Of a stretch of 64,000 bases of DNA, positions 36,217 through 45,695 are shown one piece after another. The position numbers and the translations under genes are program-made. Below the pieces are notes generated by a model. The model saw only the letters and a program-made list of their open reading frames with translations, had not been told where the DNA came from and searched no databases. Every line of letters starts with the position of its first letter. Within the stretch, counting starts at the first letter, position 1. Source of the DNA: an uncultured Lachnospiraceae bacterium (GTDB taxonomy: Bacteria > Bacillota > Clostridia > Lachnospirales > Lachnospiraceae). The stretch lies in the NCBI GenBank assembly GCA_946546945.1, contig CAMNOU010000013.1:1-64000 (forward strand), given 5' to 3'.

Positions 36217-37815
36217 ATGCGATTAGGTTTTATCGGAGCTGCACATGAGGTGACAGGAAGCTGTCATTTTCTGGAGGCAGGGGAAAAACGTATTCTGATT
36301 GACTGTGGGATGGAGCAGGGACCGGACATTTATGAGAACCAGGAAATTCCGGTCAATGCCGCAGCCATTGACTACGTGTTTGTAACACATGCGCACATCG
36401 ATCACAGCGGCCTTCTTCCGCTTTTGTATGCGCGCGGATTCCGCGGTAAGATTTATGCAACCAATGCGACTTCGCAATTGTGCGGCATTATGCTGAAGGA
36501 CAGTGCCCATATCCAGGAATTTGAGGCAGAGTGGAAAAACAGGAAGGGGCAGCGGGCCGGCAGGGAAGAAGTAGTTCCCATGTATACGCTGAGTGACGCG
36601 GAGGGAGTGCTCAATTATTTTGTGCCCTGCCCGTATGATAAGCAGATCAAAGTATGCGAAGAAGTGACCATTTGTTTCAGGGATGCCGGACATTTGCTGG
36701 GCTCCTCCTTTATTGAGGTGTGGGTGAATGAAAATGAGAAGCATTGCAAGCTGATTTTCTCGGGAGACCTTGGGAATGGAAATCATGCGCTGATCCGTGA
36801 TCCGGCGGTCCCGGATACATGTGATTATCTGATTATTGAGTCTACCTATGGGGACCGCTGCCATGAGACGCCGCCAGACTATGCGGTGGAACTTGCAAAG
36901 GTGCTTTCCGCAACATTTTCCAGAGGAGGCAATGTTGTGATTCCTGCTTTCTCTGTCGGGCGTACACAGGAAATGCTGTATCACATGCGCAGGATCAAAC
37001 AGGAAAAAATGCTTCCGGCCTTTGCTGATTTTGAAGTTTATGTGGACAGTCCGCTTGCTGTAGAAGCGACGAATATATTCAATGAAAATGTTGCAGAATG
37101 CTTCCGTGAGGAAGATCTGGAGATGATACGCAGCGGCGTCAATCCGATTCAGTTTCCGGGACTGAAAAAGTCGGTGACCAGCGAGGACTCAAAGGCCATC
37201 AACTTCAATCAGAAGCCGAAAGTCATCATTTCCGCATCCGGAATGTGTGAAGCCGGCCGGATCCGCCACCATCTGAAACACAATCTCTGGCGGGCGGAAT
37301 CGACCATTGTTTTCGTGGGATATCAGGTGCCGGGAACACTCGGACACAGTTTGTTAAACGGTGTCCGCGAGGTGAAGCTGTTCGGGGAAAACATACAGGT
37401 GGCTGCACAGATCCTGAATCTGCCGGGAATCAGCGGCCATGCGGACAGGGATCATCTGACTGCGTGGGTCAGCGCAATGAAGGAACTGCCAAAGAGAATA
37501 TTTGTCGTACACGGAGAGGACAGTGTCACTGACGAATTCGCGGCACATCTGACAGAAGTGACCGGTGCCGAGGCAACTGCGCCTTACAGCGGAGATGTCT
37601 ATGATCTGGCCGCCAATACATGTGTGGAGTTCGGGAGCAGGAAACGTGTAGAAAAGAAGGCAAAGGCACAGAAAGCGAAGACGGTATTTGACCGGCTTCT
37701 GGCTGCCGGGCAGAGATTGCTGGCTGTCATCCAGAAAAACAAAGAGGGTACCAACAAAGATCTTGCGAAATTCGCGGACCAGATTAATGTTCTCTGCGAT
37801 AAATGGGAACGCTGA
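36217..37815 (+). CDS. Beta-CASP metallo-beta-lactamase RNA-processing-type hydrolase
   Basis: A 532-residue zinc hydrolase. The metal-binding HAHIDHSG, the FSGDLGNG Asp, and the beta-CASP signatures SVGRTQEMLY, ISASGMCEAGRIRHHL and GISGHADRDHL are present. Proteins with this layout resemble the CPSF-73/RNase J group and may cleave RNA. The basic extension after residue 465 (RKRVEKKAKAQKAKT) could contact nucleic acid. GGGGGA precedes the start. The substrate is not known. Confidence 0.88.
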   Translation: MRLGFIGAAHEVTGSCHFLEAGEKRILIDCGMEQGPDIYENQEIPVNAAAIDYVFVTHAHIDHSGLLPLLYARGFRGKIYATNATSQLCGIMLKDSAHIQEFEAEWKNRKGQRAGREEVVPMYTLSDAEGVLNYFVPCPYDKQIKVCEEVTICFRDAGHLLGSSFIEVWVNENEKHCKLIFSGDLGNGNHALIRDPAVPDTCDYLIIESTYGDRCHETPPDYAVELAKVLSATFSRGGNVVIPAFSVGRTQEMLYHMRRIKQEKMLPAFADFEVYVDSPLAVEATNIFNENVAECFREEDLEMIRSGVNPIQFPGLKKSVTSEDSKAINFNQKPKVIISASGMCEAGRIRHHLKHNLWRAESTIVFVGYQVPGTLGHSLLNGVREVKLFGENIQVAAQILNLPGISGHADRDHLTAWVSAMKELPKRIFVVHGEDSVTDEFAAHLTEVTGAEATAPYSGDVYDLAANTCVEFGSRKRVEKKAKAQKAKTVFDRLLAAGQRLLAVIQKNKEGTNKDLAKFADQINVLCDKWER

Positions 37816-37858
37816 CAGGTATTTGAATACCGGAAAGAATAAAAATTCGTATGTACCC

Positions 37859-37887
37859 TTGCTTAACCTCTTTTTTTGCTTTATAAT
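37859..37887 (+). promoter_or_regulatory. mgsA promoter
   Basis: TTGCTT (37859-37864) and TATAAT (37882-37887), spacer 17. Confidence 0.65.
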
Positions 37888-37911
37888 AAAAATCTGAAGG
37901 GGGCAGTAAGA

Positions 37912-38307
37912 ATGAATATAGGATTGATCGCACATGAGTCGAAGAAAAAGCTTATGCAAAATTTTTGTATTGCATACCGGGGGATTTTGGGGAAAAACTC
38001 CCTTTATGCGACGGGCACAACGGGGCGATTGATCGAGGATGTTACGAATCTGTCGGTGCGCAAGTATTTGCCGGGACATCTGGGGGGAGTTCAGCAGCTG
38101 GGTGCAGACATTGAGAACAACCTGATTGATCTGGTTATTTTCCTGAGTGATCCGCAGTCAACCAATTCAAAGGATATCGGACTGGGCAACATATTGAGAC
38201 AGTGTGATATTCACAATGTGGCGATCGCCACGAATCTTGCCACTGCGGAACTGCTGATCCTTGCGCTGGACAGAGGCGACCTGGATTGGCGTGAGATGTA
38301 TAAATAG
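37912..38307 (+). CDS. mgsA: Methylglyoxal synthase
   Basis: A 131-residue enzyme converting dihydroxyacetone phosphate to methylglyoxal and phosphate, a bypass of lower glycolysis. Family motifs are IAHESKKK near the start, TGTTG for phosphate binding, HLGGVQQLGADI, and LSDPQST with the catalytic Asp region. GAAGGGGGC is the ribosome site. It has its own promoter and terminator, so it is probably monocistronic. Confidence 0.95.
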   Translation: MNIGLIAHESKKKLMQNFCIAYRGILGKNSLYATGTTGRLIEDVTNLSVRKYLPGHLGGVQQLGADIENNLIDLVIFLSDPQSTNSKDIGLGNILRQCDIHNVAIATNLATAELLILALDRGDLDWREMYK

Positions 38308-38315
38308 TCATTTTT

Positions 38316-38352
38316 TACAGTACAGATCCATAGGAACTGTACTGTATTTTTC
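38316..38352 (+). terminator. Terminator after mgsA
   Basis: ACAGTACAG pairs with CTGTACTGT, followed by a T-rich tract. Confidence 0.7.
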
Positions 38353-38534
38353 GTTTATTAAAAATCTGATTTTCCATATACAAAGAATTAATAGTTTTTT
38401 AATGATTTTATAAATTCTTTGTGCTAATATATTATCAGTCTGGCCTTGATGCATAAATGACCGGTATGAACAGAGTGGATTTCCGGTGTAATACGGATGA
38501 GAAAGTGACATATACTAGATTTAGGGATTTGTTT

Positions 38535-40010
38535 ATGGAGATACTGAAAGATATTTATAATCGTCTGGATGAGCGTATGAAAAGTGTTTTAATGTTTGCT
38601 GCCGGGACGGCCGCAATCATTGTGTTCTGTCTTTTTGCACGGGTGGCATGGCCGAATATCAGCAGAGAACCGGAGATGACACTACTTGGCGACGCGCAGA
38701 TTACGATCTCTGCCGGGACGGATTTTCAGGATGAGGGAGCAAAGGCATTTATCCGGAAAAAAGATGTCAGCGACCAGATCTATGTGACCGGCGAGGTGGA
38801 TACTGCCGTTCCGGGGACATATGATCTTGCGTATAATGTAGATGGCCGCTGGGAGACTTACTCGGTAGACCGGACAGTGACGGTTGTTGATACCGATGCT
38901 CCGCAGATTACGCTGAATCAGGATGAAACAGTGACGGTGGAAAAGATTGAGGATTATCAGGAACCCGGAGCAGTGGTGATTGACAACTGTGACGGAGATA
39001 TGTCTTCTGCCCTGGATATCCAGACAAAGCAGAGCAATGATTATACCTATGTTGTTACCTATACGGTGACGGACTCCTCAGGAAATACGGCGACAGCGCA
39101 AAGGCAGGTCATTCTGCAGGACAAAGTGGCTCCTGAAATAACGCTGATCGGAGAGGGAGCAATTACGATTCAGGAGCGGGAGAAGTTTGCAGACCCGGGT
39201 GCGCAGGCAGTGGATGACAGAGATGGAGATATCTCACAGAATGTCGTAGCTTCCGGCTTTGTCGATATCTATCGTCCCGGTTCGTATACCGTGACTTATA
39301 CCGTATCGGATGCGGGAGGCAATCAGGCATCTGTCACCCGCGATGTTGAGGTGCAGCGGGTGAATTATAATCCGGAGAACGCGATGTACCTGACCTTTGA
39401 TGACGGTCCGAGCGGGGATGTGACGCCGCAGATTCTGGACACACTTGCAGCAAATCATGTACAGGCAACTTTTTTCATCTGCAATTATGACGAGAGCAAG
39501 ATTCCGATTATCAAGAGGATGATCAATGAGGGACATACCATCGGTATTCATGGCTATTCCCATGAATATGCTGAGATTTATGCTTCGGCGGATGCGTTTA
39601 TGAATAATATTTATTCCCTGCGGGATAAACTGAAAAATGATACCGGTTATGAAGCGTTCTGCATACGGTTCCCCGGAGGAAGCAGCAATGCGGTCAGCAA
39701 GCACTATTGTGAAGGGGTTATGTCGCAGCTGGTTCAGAGGGTTACAGATGAAAATCTGATGTATGTGGACTGGAATGCTTCCTCGCATGATGCGGAGAGC
39801 GGATACCATTCTCCCCAGTCGATTCTGGAAAACGTTAAAAACGAGACAAAGCTGGGGCGGACGAATATTGTTCTGATGCATGATATTTCGTCCAAACAGA
39901 CGACGGCAGATGCCCTGCAGAGCATTATTGATTACGGAAAAAGCAGCGGATTTAACTTCTGCAGGATAGAGGAAAACACAGTGCCTGTGCATCAGACAGT
40001 GCAAAATTAA
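38535..40010 (+). CDS. Membrane-anchored polysaccharide deacetylase with Ig-like domains
   Basis: A 491-residue protein. A helix at residues 16-38 anchors it outside the cell. Three Ig-like domains follow (EMTLLGDAQITISAG, APQITLNQDETVTVE, APEITLIGEGAITIQ), each of the DUF5011/HYR type with a YTVTYTVSD end. The C-terminal NodB domain, from about residue 300, has LTFDDGPSG (catalytic Asp pair), HGYSH (metal His pair) and RFPGG. It likely removes acetyl groups from peptidoglycan or a surface glycan. TTAGGGA supports start 38535; an earlier ATG at 38457 is possible. Confidence 0.88.
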   Translation: MEILKDIYNRLDERMKSVLMFAAGTAAIIVFCLFARVAWPNISREPEMTLLGDAQITISAGTDFQDEGAKAFIRKKDVSDQIYVTGEVDTAVPGTYDLAYNVDGRWETYSVDRTVTVVDTDAPQITLNQDETVTVEKIEDYQEPGAVVIDNCDGDMSSALDIQTKQSNDYTYVVTYTVTDSSGNTATAQRQVILQDKVAPEITLIGEGAITIQEREKFADPGAQAVDDRDGDISQNVVASGFVDIYRPGSYTVTYTVSDAGGNQASVTRDVEVQRVNYNPENAMYLTFDDGPSGDVTPQILDTLAANHVQATFFICNYDESKIPIIKRMINEGHTIGIHGYSHEYAEIYASADAFMNNIYSLRDKLKNDTGYEAFCIRFPGGSSNAVSKHYCEGVMSQLVQRVTDENLMYVDWNASSHDAESGYHSPQSILENVKNETKLGRTNIVLMHDISSKQTTADALQSIIDYGKSSGFNFCRIEENTVPVHQTVQN

Positions 40011-40014
40011 TGAT

Positions 40015-41766
40015 ATGAAAAAACTACTGATCTATATGAAAGGATACCGGAAAGAAGCAGTGCTCGCCCCGCTCTTTAAGATGCTGGAGGCGACACTGGA
40101 GCTTTTCGTGCCTTTGATTGTTGCGGCAATCATTGATACCGGAATAGCAGGCAAAGATGCCTCCTATGTCATAAAGATGGTATTGGTTCTGGTCCTTCTG
40201 GGTGCAGTGGGGCTGGGCTTTTCTGTGACAGCGCAGTATTTTTCGGCAAAGGCGGCCACGGGTTTTGTGACCAGACTGCGTCATGTTCTTTTTTCCCATA
40301 TTCAGAAATTATCATATGAACAGCTGGACACGCAGGGGACTTCCACTTTGATCACCCGTATGACCAGTGATATGAATCAGGTGCAGTCAGGTGTTAATCT
40401 GACGCTGCGCCTGTTATTGCGTTCTCCCTTCGTGGTGATCGGAGCCATGGTGATGGCATTTACGGTGGATCCGAAAGCTGCGATTGTGTTCGTTGTGGAT
40501 GTTCCGGCACTGGCAGTGGTTGTTTTTGGCATCATGTTTGCCAGTATTCCGCTGTACCGGAAGGTGCAGAGCAGGATCGATGAAGTTCTGGGGATGACCA
40601 GAGAGAATCTGACCGGAGTCCGTGTGCTCCGGGCCTTTGGAAAAGAAGAGGATCAGATCAGAGAGTTTTCTGAAAAGAATGAAGAACTGACCGATACCCA
40701 GAAATTTGTGGGAAAGATCACGGCTCTTCTGAACCCTGTCACTTATGTGATCGTCAATGCTGCGATTATTGTTCTGATCTGGGTCGGCGCAATTCGCGTT
40801 CATACAGGGATATTGACGCAGGGAGCAGTCGTGGCTCTTTACAATTATATGGCGCAGATCCTTACGGAGCTGATCAAGCTTGCCAACCTGATCATTAATA
40901 TTACAAAGGCCGTCGCCTGCGGGAACCGTATTCAGTCTGTTCTGGAGGAGGAGCCCTCTGTGACGGACGGCATGGCAGAAGAACAGGAACACAGTCCGGG
41001 TACGCCGGCGGTTGAATTCAAAGATACCGGGCTTCGCTATCCGATGGCTTCCGAAGAAGCACTGTCCCATATTTCCTTTTTTGCAATGCCCGGGCAGATG
41101 ATTGGTGTGATTGGCGGAACAGGATCCGGGAAAACTTCCCTGGTGAATCTGATCCCGCGTTTTTATGACTGTTCCGGAGGGCAGGTGCTGGTCAACGGAA
41201 CAGATGTGAAAGACTATAAAATGGATGACCTGCGGTCGCGGATCGGTGTGGTGCCGCAAAAAGCAGTTCTGTTCGCGGGTACGATCCGTGAAAATATGCA
41301 ATGGGGAAAACCCGAAGCTACAGATGAGGAGATCTTTCGCGCTCTGGAAATTGCGCAGGCGCTGGATATTGTCCGGGGAAGGGAAGCCGGACTCGATACG
41401 AAGGTAGAACAGGGGGGACGGAACTTTTCCGGAGGACAGAGACAGCGGCTTACCATTGCGAGAGCACTGGTGCGCCAGCCGGATATTCTGATATTGGATG
41501 ACAGCTCTTCTGCACTTGATTTTGCGACAGATGCAGCGCTCCGAAACGCAATCCGGACGATGGATCCGAGACCGGTCCTTTTTGTTGTATCGCAAAGAAC
41601 CAATTCCATACAACATGCGGATAAGATCATTGTTCTGGAAGACGGACAGGCAGCAGGGATCGGAACACACGAGGAACTGCTGAGAACCTGTGCTGTCTAT
41701 CAGGAAATTTACCAGTCCCAGTTCGGCGCACGGACAGAAGGGGGGCACGTACATGAAGAAGACTAA
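40015..41766 (+). CDS. ABC exporter subunit 1
   Basis: A 583-residue half-transporter: six membrane helices (about 15-300) and a C-terminal ATPase. Walker A is GGTGSGKTSL, the signature is NFSGGQRQRLTIARAL, and Walker B is ILILDDSSSALD, where the usual catalytic Glu after the Asp pair is Asp. This marks a degenerate site typical of one partner in heterodimeric exporters. Its last 14 bases overlap the second subunit. It starts four bases after the deacetylase stop without an obvious ribosome site, suggesting coupling. Confidence 0.93.
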   Translation: MKKLLIYMKGYRKEAVLAPLFKMLEATLELFVPLIVAAIIDTGIAGKDASYVIKMVLVLVLLGAVGLGFSVTAQYFSAKAATGFVTRLRHVLFSHIQKLSYEQLDTQGTSTLITRMTSDMNQVQSGVNLTLRLLLRSPFVVIGAMVMAFTVDPKAAIVFVVDVPALAVVVFGIMFASIPLYRKVQSRIDEVLGMTRENLTGVRVLRAFGKEEDQIREFSEKNEELTDTQKFVGKITALLNPVTYVIVNAAIIVLIWVGAIRVHTGILTQGAVVALYNYMAQILTELIKLANLIINITKAVACGNRIQSVLEEEPSVTDGMAEEQEHSPGTPAVEFKDTGLRYPMASEEALSHISFFAMPGQMIGVIGGTGSGKTSLVNLIPRFYDCSGGQVLVNGTDVKDYKMDDLRSRIGVVPQKAVLFAGTIRENMQWGKPEATDEEIFRALEIAQALDIVRGREAGLDTKVEQGGRNFSGGQRQRLTIARALVRQPDILILDDSSSALDFATDAALRNAIRTMDPRPVLFVVSQRTNSIQHADKIIVLEDGQAAGIGTHEELLRTCAVYQEIYQSQFGARTEGGHVHEED

Positions 41767-43489
41767 AGAAAGACGCGTTATCCTGAAAAAAGTTCTTCAT
41801 TATATCAGTGCTTACAGAATTTGGATCTTCTTTTCCATTCTGCTCGCTGTGATCACGGTTGTGCTTACGTTGTATATTCCGATTCTGGTGGGACGGGCAA
41901 TTGACTATATTGTCGCTGAGGGATTCGTGGATTTTGAAAACATTATAAAGATTCTGATCAGAATTGGCATTGCCGCTGCGGCAACCGCAATCTTGCAGTG
42001 GGTCATGAATACCATCAATAATAAGGTGACCTATCAGGTAGTCAGAGATGTGCGGAACCAGGCTTTTGAAAAGATTCAGAAGCTGCCGCTGAAATATCTC
42101 GACGGACATACCGGCGGAGAGATTGTCAGCCGGGTGATCGTGGATGCAGATCAGTTTGCGGACGGATTGCTGATGGGGTTCTCGCAGCTGTTTATCGGAA
42201 TCGTAACGATCGCGGGAACGCTGTTTTTTATGCTGACGATCAAACCGGCCATTACGGTTGTCGTTGTTGTGCTGACGCCGGTTTCACTTCTGGTGGCGCG
42301 CTTTATTGCGAAAAGGACGTTCGACATGTTTGTCCTGCAGTCAAAGACACGTGCGAAGCAGACGGCCCTGATTGATGAGATCGTCGGAAATCAGAAAGTT
42401 GTACAGGCGTTTTCACATGAGGATGAAGCGATAAAAAACTTTGATGAGATCAATGAGGAGCTCGGGAAATGCTCTCTGCGCGCTACGTTTTTTTCATCCC
42501 TGACCAATCCGGGTACGCGTTTTGTGAACAGTCTTGTTTATGCAGCGGTTGCTCTGAGCGGCGCACTGACGGTGATTGCCGGCGGGATGACCGTCGGCGC
42601 GTTGGTCAGCTTTCTGAGTTATGCAAACCAGTACACAAAGCCTTTTAATGAAATCTCCGGTGTGATTACGGAACTGCAGAATGCGCTTGCCTGTGCCGGG
42701 AGGATTTTTGAACTGATCGAAGAAACGCCGGAAAGGGAGGATGCCCCGGATGCGGTGACGTTACAGCATCCCAGAGGAGCTGTTCAGATTGAACATGTTG
42801 ATTTTTCCTATGAACCGTCACAGCGTCTGATCGAAGATCTGAACCTGGATGTAAGACCGGGGCAGAGGATTGCGATTGTGGGACCTACCGGATGCGGAAA
42901 AACAACGTTTATTAACCTCCTGATGCGGTTTTATGATGTAAAAGGCGGCACGATCTGCGTGGATGGAAAGGAAATCCGGGAAATCACCCGGAAGAGTCTG
43001 CGGGGATCCTATGGAATGGTGCTGCAGGACACCTGGCTGAAGTCCGGGACCATCCGGGAAAATATCTGTATGGGGCGTCCGGACGCTTCGGAGGAGGAAG
43101 TGATTGCTGTTGCAAAGGCGTGCCATGCCCATGGATTTATCCGGAGGCTTCCGGATGGGTATGATACAGTGATCGGAGAAGACGGGGGAAGTCTTTCCCA
43201 GGGGCAGAAACAGCTGATCTCCATTGCAAGGGTCATGCTGAGCGAGCCGTCCATGCTGATTCTGGATGAAGCTACTTCTTCTATCGACACAAGGACAGAA
43301 ATGCATATCCAGAATGCATTTGCGAAATTGATGGAAGGCAGGACCAGTTTTATCGTTGCCCACCGGCTTTTTACAATCCAGAATGCAGACCGGATCCTTG
43401 TGATGAAGGACGGCAGGATCATCGAGCAGGGAACGCACCGGGAGCTGATGGAAAAACAGGGCTTTTATTATCATCTTTATCAGGTATGA
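41753..43489 (+). CDS. ABC exporter subunit 2
   Basis: A 578-residue half-transporter partner of the preceding gene. Walker A is GPTGCGKTTF, Walker B is MLILDEATSSID with the full catalytic Glu, and the signature loop is SLSQGQKQL, which departs from LSGGQ. The pair therefore has the asymmetric sites of heterodimeric exporters such as BmrCD or TM287/288. GAAGGGGGGC precedes the start. The substrate may be a drug, lipid or peptide; sequence alone does not decide. Confidence 0.93.
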   Translation: MKKTKERRVILKKVLHYISAYRIWIFFSILLAVITVVLTLYIPILVGRAIDYIVAEGFVDFENIIKILIRIGIAAAATAILQWVMNTINNKVTYQVVRDVRNQAFEKIQKLPLKYLDGHTGGEIVSRVIVDADQFADGLLMGFSQLFIGIVTIAGTLFFMLTIKPAITVVVVVLTPVSLLVARFIAKRTFDMFVLQSKTRAKQTALIDEIVGNQKVVQAFSHEDEAIKNFDEINEELGKCSLRATFFSSLTNPGTRFVNSLVYAAVALSGALTVIAGGMTVGALVSFLSYANQYTKPFNEISGVITELQNALACAGRIFELIEETPEREDAPDAVTLQHPRGAVQIEHVDFSYEPSQRLIEDLNLDVRPGQRIAIVGPTGCGKTTFINLLMRFYDVKGGTICVDGKEIREITRKSLRGSYGMVLQDTWLKSGTIRENICMGRPDASEEEVIAVAKACHAHGFIRRLPDGYDTVIGEDGGSLSQGQKQLISIARVMLSEPSMLILDEATSSIDTRTEMHIQNAFAKLMEGRTSFIVAHRLFTIQNADRILVMKDGRIIEQGTHRELMEKQGFYYHLYQV

Positions 43490-43537
43490 AAAAAGGGTTT
43501 GTAAAGTTACAAAAAAAGCTTTACAAACCCTTTTTTT
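43488..43537. terminator. Terminator after the ABC exporter
   Basis: AAAGGGTTTGTAAAG pairs with CTTTACAAACCCTTT, with A and T tracts on either side. Confidence 0.85.
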
Positions 43538-43547
43538 GTGTTATAAT
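43520..43547 (+). promoter_or_regulatory. Promoter of the Fur/PerR gene
   Basis: TTTACA (43520-43525) and TATAAT (43542-43547), spacer 16. The -35 lies inside the preceding terminator stem. Confidence 0.5.
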
Positions 43548-43560
43548 AAAAATAACTTAA

Positions 43561-43575
43561 TGATAATGATTATTG
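43561..43575 (+). promoter_or_regulatory. PerR/Fur box
   Basis: TGATAATGATTATTG matches the 7-1-7 Fur/PerR box pattern, with a perfect ATAAT-G-ATTAT core. It lies 14 bases after the -10 and 18 bases before the regulator start, a position for autorepression. Confidence 0.6.
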
Positions 43576-43592
43576 TTAGTGAGTGATAACTT

Positions 43593-44021
43593 ATGACAGA
43601 GGGAGCTATCCGCAGATATAGTAAAAAGCGGCAGGCAATTCTTGATTGTCTGAAAAAAACCGATACGCATCCGACAGCGGAGTGGATTTATGAACAGCTG
43701 CGGGAGCAGTATCCGGATCTGAGTCTGGCAACCGTCTACCGCAACCTGAACCAGCTGAAGGAAGCCGGGATGGTCCGCTCGATGGGAGTTGTGAACGATC
43801 ACGAGCGTTTTGACGGGAAGACAGGGCCTCATTCCCATGTGGTCTGTGCCGGGTGCGGGGCGATCATTGATCTGGATGATATCCGGATCGATGAGGATAT
43901 GATCGCGCAGGCAGAGACGGCGACTGGATACAGTATCTCGGAGGTATCCCTGCACTTTATCGGGATGTGCCGTGACTGCCGGGCGGCCGGCGCAGGGGAT
44001 CCGGTACGGAAAGATGACTGA
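43593..44021 (+). CDS. perR: Fur-family regulator, probably PerR
   Basis: A 142-residue Fur-family repressor. The N-terminal winged helix ends TVYRNLNQLKEAGMVR. The C-terminal half has HSHVVCAGCG and the second CRDC pair for the structural zinc, with the regulatory site in HERFDGKTGPHSH. PerR, which senses peroxide, is favoured over Fur because every following gene is an oxygen or peroxide detoxification gene. Sequence alone cannot fix the sensing residue. A PerR/Fur-like box overlaps its leader. Confidence 0.82.
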   Translation: MTEGAIRRYSKKRQAILDCLKKTDTHPTAEWIYEQLREQYPDLSLATVYRNLNQLKEAGMVRSMGVVNDHERFDGKTGPHSHVVCAGCGAIIDLDDIRIDEDMIAQAETATGYSISEVSLHFIGMCRDCRAAGAGDPVRKDD

Positions 44022-44079
44022 AATGGGGGGCAATCCCGTTTCAAAATATTATTTTAATGAATGATGGAGGATGATGACT

Positions 44080-44622
44080 ATGGCAAAATTTGTATGTTCT
44101 GTATGTGGATATGTTCATGAAGGAGATTCTGCTCCTGCTGAATGTCCGGTATGTCACGCACCGGCTGAGAAGTTTACTGAGCAGAAGGGCGAGATGACAT
44201 GGGCAGCTGAGCATGTTGTCGGCGTTGCACAGGGTGTCAGCGAGGATATCCTTGAAGATTTGAGAGCGAACTTCGCAGGTGAGTGCTCTGAGGTCGGTAT
44301 GTATCTGGCTATGGCAAGAGTAGCATTCCGCGAGGGATATCCGGAGATCGGTCTTTACTGGGAGAAAGCTGCTTATGAAGAGGCAGAGCATGCCGCAAAA
44401 TTTGCAGAGCTTCTGGGTGAGGTTGTTACAGATTCCACAAAGAAGAATCTTGAGATGCGTATTGATGCTGAGAATGGCGCGACCGCAGGAAAGACAGATC
44501 TGGCAAAGAGAGCAAAAGCTGCAAATCTGGATGCAATTCATGACACCGTTCATGAGATGGCACGCGATGAGGCAAGACACGGAAAGGCTTTCAAGGGCCT
44601 GTATGACAGATACTTCGGCTAA
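44080..44622 (+). CDS. Reverse rubrerythrin (NADH peroxidase component)
   Basis: A 180-residue protein with the rubredoxin domain first: [12 protein letters not shown] and CPVCHAP supply C6, C9, C22 and C25. The ferritin-like di-iron domain follows, with ExxH-type helices EEAEHAAKF and DEARHGKAF. This reversed order is that of clostridial reverse rubrerythrins, which reduce hydrogen peroxide with NADH through rubredoxin partners. Of three adjacent ATGs, 44080 gives the family N terminus. It sits 58 bases after perR, and its homologues are PerR-controlled in Clostridium acetobutylicum. Confidence 0.92.
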   Translation: MAKFVCSVCGYVHEGDSAPAECPVCHAPAEKFTEQKGEMTWAAEHVVGVAQGVSEDILEDLRANFAGECSEVGMYLAMARVAFREGYPEIGLYWEKAAYEEAEHAAKFAELLGEVVTDSTKKNLEMRIDAENGATAGKTDLAKRAKAANLDAIHDTVHEMARDEARHGKAFKGLYDRYFG

Positions 44623-44652
44623 AAAGAGAACACAGGCGCGTTCTTGAAAGAC

Positions 44653-44686
44653 AGGGGAAGGCCGCAGACTGCCTTCCCTTTTTTGT
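44653..44686 (+). terminator. Terminator after rubrerythrin
   Basis: GGGAAGGC pairs with GCCTTCCC, followed by six T. Confidence 0.85.
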
Positions 44687-44714
44687 TGATTTTTTAACAG
44701 GTATCGTTTATACT
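44686..44714 (+). promoter_or_regulatory. Promoter of the flavin reductase-rubredoxin gene
   Basis: TTGATT (44686-44691) and TATACT (44709-44714), spacer 17. Confidence 0.65.
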
Positions 44715-44754
44715 GTATTTAATGATTTTTCCAACGCAGAAAGGAGAAGAAGGC

Positions 44755-45372
44755 ATGGATTCAAAGGTCATGAATCAGTTGTCCTATGGATTGTTTGTAC
44801 TGACTGCGAATGTAAACGGAAAGGATAACGGCTGTATCACGAATACCGCGATTCAGGTCGCATCGGAACCGAACAGAATCAGCTTTGCAGTGAACAAAGC
44901 CAATTATACGCACGAGATGCTGATGGAGACATCGAAGTTCACGATATCGATCCTCAGCGAGGCAGCTGACTTTGAGCTGTTCAAACGGTTTGGTTTCCAG
45001 TCGGGCAGGGACACAGACAAATTTGCCGGATTTACCGGATGCAGGCGTGTTCCGAGCGGAGCTCTGGCGGTCACGGAAGGGACCAATGCCTATATTTCAG
45101 GCTGGATCGAGCAGAGAATTGATCTGGGCAGTCATACCCTGTTCATCGCACAGGTTACAGACGGGGAGATCCTGAGCAATGTTCCTTCTGTAACATACGC
45201 ATATTATCATGCGAATATCAAGCCGAAGCCGCAGCCGAAAAAAACGGAGGACGGCAAGACCATCTGGCGCTGCAAGATCTGCGGTTATGAATATGTGGGA
45301 GAGGAGCTTCCGGCGGATTTCATCTGCCCGATCTGTAAGCATCCGGCTTCCGATTTTGAAAAAGTGAATTGA
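44755..45372 (+). CDS. Flavin reductase-rubredoxin fusion
   Basis: A 205-residue two-domain protein. Residues 1-155 are an FMN-binding flavin reductase ([40 protein letters not shown]). Residues 165-205 are a rubredoxin with CKICGYEY and CPICKHP. It resembles high-molecular-weight rubredoxin, which passes NAD(P)H electrons to flavodiiron proteins. The fprA gene 320 bases downstream is the natural partner. AAGGAGAAGAAGG precedes the start. Confidence 0.9.
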   Translation: MDSKVMNQLSYGLFVLTANVNGKDNGCITNTAIQVASEPNRISFAVNKANYTHEMLMETSKFTISILSEAADFELFKRFGFQSGRDTDKFAGFTGCRRVPSGALAVTEGTNAYISGWIEQRIDLGSHTLFIAQVTDGEILSNVPSVTYAYYHANIKPKPQPKKTEDGKTIWRCKICGYEYVGEELPADFICPICKHPASDFEKVN

Positions 45373-45460
45373 CGGTTCAGGAACAATAGTCCGGAACTGT
45401 TATGTATTAGATTTTTATGAGCCCGCAAGAGGGCTCGCCAAGACAGAAAGGAGTTTTAAC

Positions 45461-45622
45461 ATGGACAAGTATGTATGCGACGTTTGCGGCTGGGAATATG
45501 ATCCTGCGGTAGGAGATCCGGACAATGGTATCGAGCCGGGCATCCCGTTTGAGGAGCTGCCGGACGATTTTACCTGCCCTCTTTGCTCTGTAGGCAAAGA
45601 CCAGTTTAAAAAAGCTGAGTAA
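45461..45622 (+). CDS. Rubredoxin
   Basis: A 53-residue classical rubredoxin. [20 protein letters not shown] holds the first CxxC pair and [13 protein letters not shown] the second, giving the FeS4 site. AAGGAG lies nine bases before the start. It carries electrons to the reverse rubrerythrin and FprA of this cluster. Confidence 0.95.
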   Translation: MDKYVCDVCGWEYDPAVGDPDNGIEPGIPFEELPDDFTCPLCSVGKDQFKKAE

Positions 45623-45632
45623 AGATTAAGAA

Positions 45633-45661
45633 TGGGGGAACTGATATTATCAGTTCCCCTG
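45633..45661 (+). terminator. Hairpin between rubredoxin and fprA
   Basis: GGGGAACTGATA pairs with TATCAGTTCCCC. There is no T-tract, so it may be a partial terminator or an mRNA-stability element. Confidence 0.4.
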
Positions 45662-45695
45662 TCGTGCGAAGAGATGGAAAGGAGTTTTTAACAGT

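Noticed and set aside
40414-41754. 446-codon minus-strand open frame
   Set aside because: It lies opposite a clear ABC transporter gene and has His/Arg-rich composition typical of antisense frames.
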